Source: Plotosus lineatus
Taxonomy: Eukaryota > Chordata > Actinopteri > Siluriformes > Plotosidae
Direction: 5' to 3'
DNA: 64,000 nt
Assembly (NCBI GenBank): GCA_024760905.1
Contig: CM045735.1
Coordinates: 5,819,161 to 5,883,160 of the forward strand
Of the stretch, positions 57,584 to 64,000 are shown in pieces. Under the pieces are notes generated by a model. It worked only from the letters and a program-made list of their open reading frames with translations, made no database searches and had not been told where the DNA came from. Position numbers and translations under genes: made by a program. Every line of letters begins with the position of its first letter. Positions within the stretch are counted from its first letter, which is position 1.

Positions 57584-59754
57584 TTGAGTGCATTATAATA
57601 CTGTAAGCGTCCGTATGTAATTATACGCGTGAACTTTCAGGACATTAAACTTGTAGAACGAAGACACTATTTTCTTCGGTCACGACTCCAAACTAGTAAC
57701 CAGTACGACGGAACACTAGCGGATGATTTTGAACTTTTATGAATTAGCACGTTATCATTAGGCGGAACGATGGCGTAGTGGTTAACACGACTGTCTCACA
57801 GCCACAGGCCTTCTGGGTTTTCTCCCACAATCCAAAGACGCGCACAGTTGGCTAATGGGCTAGTAAATCGTGTGAACGGTTGTATGTGTTGGCTCTGTGA
57901 TGATCTGGTGAACTGTTCAGGATGTGCCCCGCCTTCGCCTCCCCACCACGTTCATAGGATTAAGAGGTTTGGTGAGTGCGTTAGATCATCATTCGTCTTC
58001 TTGGCGGTATCGTGGTTAGCGAATCCAACCCACCGCGAAACGAACTCCTGGGATCCAGCTCCGGCGCTCGGCGAGGATGTTGCTCTGTTGCTCTGTGGTG
58101 TTTGTATGTTCTCTCTGTCCTTGCGAGGGTTTCATACACGTGTCTATACCGCTGACTGGCTGGTCTAAATTGCCCTTTGGCGTGAATGTGAGTGTGGATG
58201 CTTGTAACCCGCCTTCGTCCAGAATCGGCCGAGATCTCCATAATAATCTCCGTCCTCCCCACAACTGCAATAGGATTAAGTGGTTCGGTGAATATGGAAA
58301 AACAAATGTGATCATGAACTGAAGGTTATCAACAGCTGATTGGTTGTCTGATTAATTGGTGAAGAAAAGCTGGTGGGTCACATGATTTGTTGCATTTCTC
58401 CCATAGACACAGATACGTCTTTTTAGCAAATACTTAATTTTTTCGTATGGCGTCGTCGTGGCCGGCACGCTTTCTTCTTCTTTGCAAGAAGGTCCCAGGT
58501 TCAAGCCCTATAATTGGCAAGGGCGCTTCTCTGTGTTGTATTGGAACATTTCCTTCGTGTTTGCGTAGGTTTCCTCCTACAGTCTGAAGACCTGCACGCT
58601 ACCGTCGCTGAAATGGCTGTTCCAATTTGTCCCTAGAGAACAAGTTCTCGAGGCAGTGGTGGCCTGGTGGTAAAGGTGCTGGATGACTGATCCCAAGGTT
58701 GGGGGTCAAAGCCCCATTCTCCACGGATAGTCACTGTCCCCCCAGTGCACTAACTGGGTTATCAAAGGCCGGCCGTGTCTCTCACTGTCTATGGTGTGAG
58801 GTTCATGTAAAAGAACCATCGCTGACTTTCAACAACAGGAGCTGCGTAGCCGTCAGCGTGTTTCTGCCCTGCGATGGCCTGGCCAGCTGTCCAGGGTGTA
58901 CTCTGCCCTCGCCCCGAGTCGGCTGGGACGGGTGCCAGCCTCACTGCGACCCTAATTAGTATTAAGCGGTTACAGAAAATGATGATAATGAACAGAACAG
59001 CTTCTCCATAGATAAAAACGTACACAGTGATTCCTCGCTACTTCGTGCTTCAGTTTCTGCGGCTTCAGTGCATCGCGGATTTTCAAAAATATTCATCGAA
59101 AACTAAAGAAATTAAGGAAAAACAGGGGGTTAAAAAAAAAGTTAAGGAAAATGCTGCAAGGCCGATTATGCAAAAAAAAAAAACCTTTCAAAAACAAACA
59201 AACAAAAAAAAAAAAACGCCACCCAAAACCCCCCAACAAAACGTACGTACATTTTTATGTGAAGCGCGGTTCTCTGTGCGCGCACATCTGTATGTGTGTG
59301 TGTTTATATTTTATTATATATTATGCATTATTTTTGAACGTTTAATTGTTATAAGAATTTATAGCGTTGAATATGTATTTATTGATATTATATACACGTA
59401 TACAAGTACGTATACGTCAGTCAGGGCGGTCGATCCTACTTCGCTTACATTGTTGGTCGTGTATGGGGGGGGAGGAGGAGGGGGGGGAGGTCTCAGTCCC
59501 CATTAATCGCGGAAAGTGAGGGATCCCTGTATTGACACAGAAACTATGAAAGTAGCCCAGTGAATGAGATATTTGATTGACAGATGCAGGAATATACGGT
59601 GAAGATCACCGTGTCAGTAGATAATCATATATTGGGTCACCGACAGTAACTGGAAATCCTTATAATGGACTCTGTGGCCAAGCCACTTGATCCTGCTGCG
59701 GTCGCTGGGCGAAGGCATGGTACTCCTTGAGCAGCTCACCAGAGTGTTGCACGG

Positions 59755-59796
<42 letters not shown>

Positions 59797-62502
59797 GTGC
59801 AATTTGCAAAATAACAGACAATTAGGACACATGTCTTTGGACTGTTGGAGGAAACCGGAGTAACCATGAAGAGGAAATGTAAACTCCACCCACAAACACC
59901 CTGTCACCGAGTCCGGGACCCCGGAACCCAAGATCTTCTTGCTGTGAGATGGCGGTGCTAACCATGACATCGCCGTACCTCAGGGGTCAGTTTAGAAGAG
60001 CTTAAATTGTGAATTAATTCAAAAAATTAAATGTAAAGCAAACGTTTCCAGTTTCACCGCTTTTTATAAATGCATGGTCGAGAGGCGCACAGTACTTTCA
60101 ACGTGCTTGCACAATCTGCACTGTGTTTTCAAATGTCTTTAAAACAGATGTTCCAACACTAAATGAAGGAGGAGATGAAAAGAAATCCACCCTCATAAGA
60201 AAAACGCATTCGGAATATAAAAGCGTGTTTTTCACCGGCGCTAAAGCCGCGTACGGGTTGGGCTCAGTACACTGGCTTGCTTTCTTAACGAAGGTTTCAT
60301 AAATGTTGTGTCTTAAGCCGTGCAAGCCGTGCAAGCTTAATGAGGGTCATGGAGGTGGAAATCATTTTTTGGCCTTTTGTTCCATGTGTTTATTGTCAGC
60401 GTTGATGTTTATGTGGCGTCACATCCCTATCAGTGAGGCAGTGGTGTTATTGTTCATCTGTCCTGAGGCAGACGTTGAATAATTCTCTTCGAATATCGGG
60501 CACTGCTGCTATTAACTCCATACAAATTGGGCCGCAAAGCATTCGTCTCCTTTCAGAGACTGTTAATTTGTTTGAATTTTACCATACGCTTAAAATTCTC
60601 TGAGCAGAACATCGAAGTAACCGGATCTCACTGGTCGACGTGTTCCTGCACGGGTTTCCTCCGCATACTCTGGTTGTCATGCACAAGCCAACTATTCCAA
60701 CTTGTATATAGGTGGGGTTATAGGTGGGGTTGTGTGCGTTGGCCTTACGTTGGACCGGCGAGCTGTTCAGGGTGTACCCCGCCGTTCGTCCCGAGTAGCC
60801 TTAGATAGGCTCTGGACTCCCCATGACTTTTAATAGGATCAAGTGATTCAGTTCGTGAATGACTCAGTGAATCATTCGATTTGACTCTGAGGGCTGAATG
60901 AATTCTGATAAACAATGCAACAGATTCTTTGAATCGTTAGACTTGTCACAGTGTGATTTCTGCTGAATTTTGATTAAAAAAAAAAAGAAAAGCACCCGAA
61001 TCACCGACTCATTAAATTTGACAGTGAAAGACGAACTGAGCATTCAAATCATTGAATCATTCAATCTGGCACTGGTGTTTTAATAAATTTGAGTCATTGG
61101 AGTAACTGAATCAGTCACTTACTTCAGAGCCAAACCGTTTAATCCTATCAGGGTCGCGGGACGGCTGGAGGCCTCTCAGCCAATGCTGAAGGTGGGGTAC
61201 ACCGTAAGTAGCTTGCCAGACCATCACAGGGCCAACACACCCATTTACAATCACATTTATTCATTCATTCATTTTCTGCACTACTTAATCGTAATTAGGT
61301 CATTTGGGGGAGACTGGTGCCCATCTCAGCCGACTGGGCAAGTGCAGATTATACCCTGGATGGCTCTCATACACACTCACACCCGGGCATAATTGGAACA
61401 GTGAAATAGCCTCATGTGTATGCTTTTGGATTATTGGAGGAAACCAGAGTACCAAAGAAGTGAAACCCAAGCAAGCACTGGGAGACCACGCAAACTGCAC
61501 ATAGAAGCGTAAAACGCAGGAAGTTCTCGTTGTGGAGTGGATGTGCCTCCCGGCAACAGAATGAGTGAATCATCAAGACTGACGCTGCGGTTTGGATCAA
61601 TTCTGAGCTGCACGGGTCCTTGTTCTTTCTCTCACTTGTTCACGCGTGAAGATGAAGGCTGTTCGCTTCTTCCTGTGATTTTTTTGCATTACAGACAGGC
61701 ATCCTGTTTCAACCATCGACCCCCGTAAGAGCGATAGCTTTGAATAATAAATATTGTAATGGATTTCTCCTGAGTGAAATTAAACCCAGAGTTAAAATAG
61801 TTCACGTAAACAGGTTTCTAATTCCAAACAGGATTCCAAAAAAATTGGGACACTATGCAAATTGTGAATAAAAACTGAATGCAATGACGTGGAAGTGCCA
61901 AATTTCAATATTTTATTCTGAATTGAACATGCATGACAGGGTCAGAAGTTTAAACTGAGAAAATGTATCATTTTAAGGGAAAATATGTTGATTTTTTTAA
62001 ATTTCATGGTCTCAACAAATCTCAAAAAAGTTGGGACAGGTAGCAATAAGAGGCTGGAAAAGTCAATGGCACTTATAACGAACAGCTGGAAGACCAATTA
62101 TCACTAATGAGGTCCATTGGCAACATGATTGAGTATAAAAAGAGCTTCTCAGAGTGGCAGTGTCTCCCAGAAGCAAAAAAGGGTAGAGAATCAGCAGTTC
62201 CCCGAATGTTGCGCATAAATATAGTGGAGCAATATCAGAAAGGTGTTTCCCAGCGAAAAATCACAAAGAGTTTGAAGTTATCATCATCGACAGTCTATAA
62301 CATCATCCAAACATTCAAAGAATCTGGAACAATCTCTGTGCGTAAGGGTCAAATCCGGTTTGTCATTCGTTCATTTTTTTCATATCCATTTGTAACGAGA
62401 AAGACGGTTTTGGAATCCTTTTAGTGTTGCCTTACCTCCTCGTGCCTCTAAGCACAGTGCCACAGACTGTCTCTGTCTCTCTTTGGCAATGTCATCAGCC
62501 AT
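55662..62502 (-). CDS. myoz3: Myozenin-3 (calsarcin/FATZ family), complete, 5 coding exons
   Basis: Coding exons on the minus strand, in order: 62502-62436, 57538-57384, 56791-56665, 56569-56389, 55818-55662 (687 nt, 228 residues). All junctions are GT-AG and phases agree. Myozenins sit at the sarcomeric Z-disc, binding alpha-actinin, filamin C, telethonin and calcineurin. Family hallmarks: DLGKKISVPQDVMMEEL with SNRGSRMFQERQKRVERFT in exon 2 (residues about 26-65), PLKEVPPEKFN and the SPWEEQ block in exon 4, NYRCFNR across the exon 4/5 junction, then VPMPFGG and NFNRAPKGWI at the C-terminus. Human MYOZ3 is 251 residues. The start ATG (62500-62502) gives MADDIAKERQRQSVA, matching the basic/Gln-rich start of MYOZ2. 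Assignment to paralogue 3 rests on position: MYOZ3 also lies tail to tail with RBM22 in human. The protein stops at KGWIA, without the E-[ST]-[DE]-[DE]-[LV] ending usual in the family. Exon 1 is about 4.9 kb from exon 2. Confidence 0.93.
55880..56300. mobile_element. Two tail-A SINE pieces in inverted orientation, myoz3 intron 4
   Basis: 55885-55985 reads tail A backwards (GGCGGGGTACACCATGAAC, GGGCCAACACTCAC). 55990-56300 reads body and tail A forwards (TTCTGGGTTCGAGTCCCGGG, GGCATGGTTTGCTGTTCAGG, GAGTCGGCTGAGATGGGCAC, AGAAAATGAATTAATGAA). The two can pair in RNA. Confidence 0.6.
56875..57190 (-). mobile_element. Head-1-type SINE, diverged, myoz3 intron 2
   Basis: Plus strand: CAGCCAACACTGGTCAAAGG, CAGGGTACACACGAAAC, TTTGGACTCTCGGAGGACAC, GACCTTCTTGCTGCGAGGCG. 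Ends eroded. Confidence 0.5.
57545..57576. repeat. (CA)n microsatellite abutting myoz3 exon 2
   Basis: About 16 CA units on plus, read as (TG)n by the myoz3 pre-mRNA, ending 6 nt before the exon 2 splice acceptor at 57539. Confidence 0.95.
57760..58645 (+). mobile_element. Cluster of three head-1-type SINE copies, myoz3 intron 1
   Basis: 57760-57990 (GGCGTAGTGGTTAACACGAC, TTTTCTCCCACAATCCAAAG, GATCTGGTGAACTGTTCAGG); 58005-58300 (GGCGGTATCGTGGTTAGCG, TTTGTATGTTCTCTCTGTCC); 58450-58645 (CAAGAAGGTCCCAGGTTCAAG, GTTTCCTCCTACAGTCTG), which breaks into a head-2 SINE at about 58651. Confidence 0.55.
58651..58992 (+). mobile_element. SINE, head 2 + tail A, full length, myoz3 intron 1
   Basis: GGCAGTGGTGGCCTGGTGG, ACTAACTGGGTTATCAAAGG, AAAAGAACCATCGCTGACTT, GGCCTGGCCAGCTGTCCAGG, CGAGTCGGCTGGGACGGG, TATTAAGCGGTTACAGAAAA, then (ATGATA). 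One of the best head-2/tail-A references here. Confidence 0.8.
59025..59531. mobile_element. TIR MITE ('CCCTCGC' type), copy 2, myoz3 intron 1
   Basis: Starts CAGTGATTCCTCGCTACTTC and ends AAGTGAGGGATCCCTGTAT. Shared with copy 1 (32596-33119): CGGCTTCAGTGCATCGCGG, TATGCAAAAAAAA, GTATACGTCAGT, TCCCCATTAA. A G-rich run at 59465-59489 differs between copies. Confidence 0.55.
59665..59990 (-). mobile_element. Head-1-type SINE with internal (CA)n, myoz3 intron 1
   Basis: Plus: CTGGGCGAAGGCATGGTAC, (CA)n at about 59757-59791, GTCTTTGGACTGTTGGAGG, ACCCAAGATCTTCTTGCTG, CTAACCATGACATCGCCG. Confidence 0.6.
60640..60870 (+). mobile_element. Tail-A SINE fragment, myoz3 intron 1
   Basis: GGGTTTCCTCCGCATACTCTG, GGACCGGCGAGCTGTTCAGG, GTGTACCCCGCCGTTCG, TAATAGGATCAAGTGATTCAG. 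Confidence 0.5.
61130..61560 (-). mobile_element. Two tail-A SINE pieces in tandem, myoz3 intron 1
   Basis: 61135-61245 (plus TTAATCCTATCAGGGTCGCG, GGTGGGGTACACCGTAAG) and 61255-61560 (CATTCATTCATTTTCTGCAC, TTAATCGTAATTAGGTCAT, TTTTGGATTATTGGAGGAAAC). Confidence 0.55.
61829..62358 (+). mobile_element. Tc1/mariner-like transposon, 5' fragment, myoz3 intron 1
   Basis: Left region begins around AGGATTCCAAAAAAATTGGGA and runs through TTTCAATATTTTATTCTGAA, AAAATGTATCATTTTAAGGG and CTCAAAAAAGTTGGGACAGG into the transposase start, then stops abruptly after GCGTAAGGGTCAA. The right half with the catalytic domain and second terminal repeat is missing. It lies about 80 bp from myoz3 coding exon 1. Confidence 0.75.
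62107..62424 (+). pseudogene. Truncated Tc1-like transposase (DNA-binding N-terminus only)
   Basis: 105-codon frame. Residues about 44-90 (MLRINIVEQYQKGVSQRKIT, KSLKLSSSTVYNIIQTFKES, GTISVRKGQ) form a helix-turn-helix like the first half of the Tc1 paired-like DNA-binding domain. After about residue 86 the sequence is foreign to the family and stops. No D,D,E catalytic residues are present, so it cannot transpose. Confidence 0.7.
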
Positions 62503-62516
62503 GATGATCCGACCCG
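62503..62516 (-). other. 5'UTR part of myoz3 exon, with likely upstream splice acceptor
   Basis: On the minus strand the bases before the ATG read TTCTGTATCTAG followed by ACGGGTCGGATCATC and ATG. The TAG at the end of a pyrimidine-leaning stretch looks like a 3' splice site, so the ATG exon is probably exon 2 of the transcript, with a non-coding first exon further right or beyond the window. I could not locate that exon. Confidence 0.35.
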
Positions 62517-62519
62517 TCT

Positions 62520-63080
62520 AGATACAGAACACAGTTGAATTCATGGCGCATGCAAATATTTTGAGATATATATCGCCAATATATGCGCTCACATGCTCTA
62601 TCAAGTTCTTACAGGCTTACCAGGTTATGAAGAAATTGTCTTTTCCTATATATACCAGGGACTGAGTCAGTCTGGCCCCAAGTCTCAGGTAGCAAACTCT
62701 TATATTTGCCAGGGTTGGAAATGGACCCTGACGTTGCAGTCTGGTTGGATCATGAGCTTATTATAGAGACGAGGGAATGAGAGCTAATGAACTAGGATTA
62801 GCTTGACTGTTTTTCTGCATCCACACCAATAAAAACATGATCCTTAGACACGCTCATAGATGGCTGAGTAAATTTAAGAGGCAGCTCTGAGGTTCTCAGA
62901 ATTCATAATCCTGCTTGGGTAGGTGGAGGGGCGGAGTCCCTGTGGAAATAAATGCAAGAAGTCTAAAATGCTAGACCATGACACCATTAATACTGTCTTC
63001 TCTGGGTTGTTATACCAGAAACTGAAGCAGTTAGCTTCGAGCTAACCGCTTAGCATCCTTTTATCTTATACTCATCCAAG
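62520..63080. other. Upstream region of myoz3; no further exon recognised
   Basis: Contains CCTATATATACC at about 62645-62656 (AT-box, weakly MEF2/TATA-like on either strand). A non-coding first exon may lie here or outside the window; none could be fixed. Confidence 0.25.
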
Positions 63081-63084
63081 TCAG

Positions 63085-63290
63085 CAGTGGTACTTAGCTG
63101 CCGCATAGCAACAAGGTTCCGGGTTCGAGTCCCAGCCCTGGGCTTTTCTGTGTGGGGTTTCATGTTGTCTTGTTGCCTGGGTGGATTTCCTCCAGGTACT
63201 CCAGTTTCCTCCTACAGTTCAAAGACGTGCACTTTATGCTAACTGACTGTTCTAAATTACCTGTGGGTGTGAATACTGAAACGATTTTCT
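63085..63290 (+). mobile_element. SINE, head 1, 3'-truncated
   Basis: AGCAACAAGGTTCCGGGTTCG (box B), TTTCTGTGTGGGGTTTCATG, GTTTCCTCCTACAGTTCAAAG; tail A is missing. Confidence 0.55.
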
Positions 63291-63479
63291 AGTGAAATGG
63301 CCGATGAGTTTCTATATAAATAACAGATGGAACCACTGTGTGTTTTCACCAGAACATCTGGATTTATAGAATGATTTGATTTTTTTTTTTTTTTTTTTTT
63401 TTTTTTGTCACTAATTCTCTCTCATAGTTATCTCAGCCAACCCCTTGAGCAGAGCCACCCTGAACAGCAGGTGAACCAG

Positions 63480-63740
63480 AAGGTTTGATTTTATTATCCA
63501 GTTCCCACCCAGCAGGTATTGCCTTCCCTATCACATGGCCACCACCAACCAGGAAGGGGAGAAAGCATGCACACGACCCCTCCGTGACATGCATTGCTAG
63601 CCACTCACCTCTTTTCGAACTGCTGCACTTGTGTATTTCTCGGCGGTTCAACACACTCGGAGAGAAAGCGCTATCCGCTCCCTTGTACGAATGAGCTCAC
63701 AGAAGGCTATGATTTGCTCGTGATCGCTATGAGTGACAGG
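63480..63740. mobile_element. Headless copy of the repeat at 20260-20660
   Basis: Shared blocks with 20290-20540: TTCCCACCC, GCCTTCCCTA, CTCTTTTCGAACTGCTGC, GAAAGCGCTATCC, CGAATGAGCTCACAG. The tRNA-like head is absent here. Confidence 0.5.
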
Positions 63741-64000
63741 GAAGTGAGCATATTCCATATGTAATATAAGTTTCAAGTGAAAGCCACAGTTGGACATGTG
63801 AATCATTAATGTTTATCTATCTCAGTTTGTATCATTAGTTGCTGTTAGATTGAGTCACAGTGATCTTATTGTAATGATTTCATGAAAAAATGTTTAGAAA
63901 TAGTTAAAAAATATATTTAATAAAATAGATTTACCATAATTGAAGAAAAGAGCAAGTTAATTATCAATTGTTTTGTTTCCTTTGTATGAATTTAGTTAGT

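Noticed and set aside
62610..62656. TATA-like box and a donor-like GTAAGC on the minus strand, as a myoz3 first exon
   Set aside because: The implied first exon would be only a few bases long; evidence too thin.

Overview
The window is vertebrate nuclear DNA, most likely from a teleost fish. It has spliced genes with GT-AG introns, many (CA)n, (AT)n and long poly-A tracts, tRNA-headed SINEs of the kind common in fish, and remnants of Tc1-like, hAT, piggyBac-like and pogo/Tigger-like elements. No species can be named from the sequence alone. There is no prokaryotic content, no CRISPR array and no recognisable virus.

Two protein-coding genes can be reconstructed completely, tail to tail. rbm22 (+ strand, 46211-54936, 11 coding exons, 426 residues) encodes the spliceosomal CCCH zinc-finger/RRM protein RBM22. 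A myozenin gene (- strand, 62502 down to 55662, 5 coding exons, 228 residues), best called myoz3, encodes a sarcomeric Z-disc protein. MYOZ3 and RBM22 are also convergent neighbours in human, which supports the assignment. Their predicted polyadenylation signals are only about 60 bp apart, so the two mRNAs end almost back to back. The two genes share a locus but no evident function: one is a housekeeping splicing factor, the other a muscle structural protein.

1-46 kb is gene-poor. I found no confident coding exon there; the expected neighbour DCTN4 was not seen. It is filled with transposon-derived repeats separated by plain AT-rich sequence and a few stretches that look like conserved non-coding DNA. 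Two pieces hint at a - strand transcript: a possible first exon with a good splice donor at 40858, and an 84-nt block at 15797-15880 with good splice sites but stops in all frames.

Repeats dominate. The most informative are tRNA-headed SINEs: one head (head 1, 'GGTGGCACGGTGGTGTAG') and another (head 2, 'GGCAGTGGTGGCCTGGTGG') share one 3' tail (tail A), while head 2 is also joined to a different tail (tail B) that matches the 3' end of an RTE-like LINE present at 43.8-44.6 kb. Several nested insertions have readable target-site duplications, giving a relative order of activity. 46-64 kb holds the two genes, with their larger introns loaded with the same repeats.

I did not find a new biological system. 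The best leads are the modular SINE/LINE tail sharing, a myozenin that lacks the usual C-terminal PDZ ligand, and a (TG)n repeat sitting directly against a myozenin 3' splice site.
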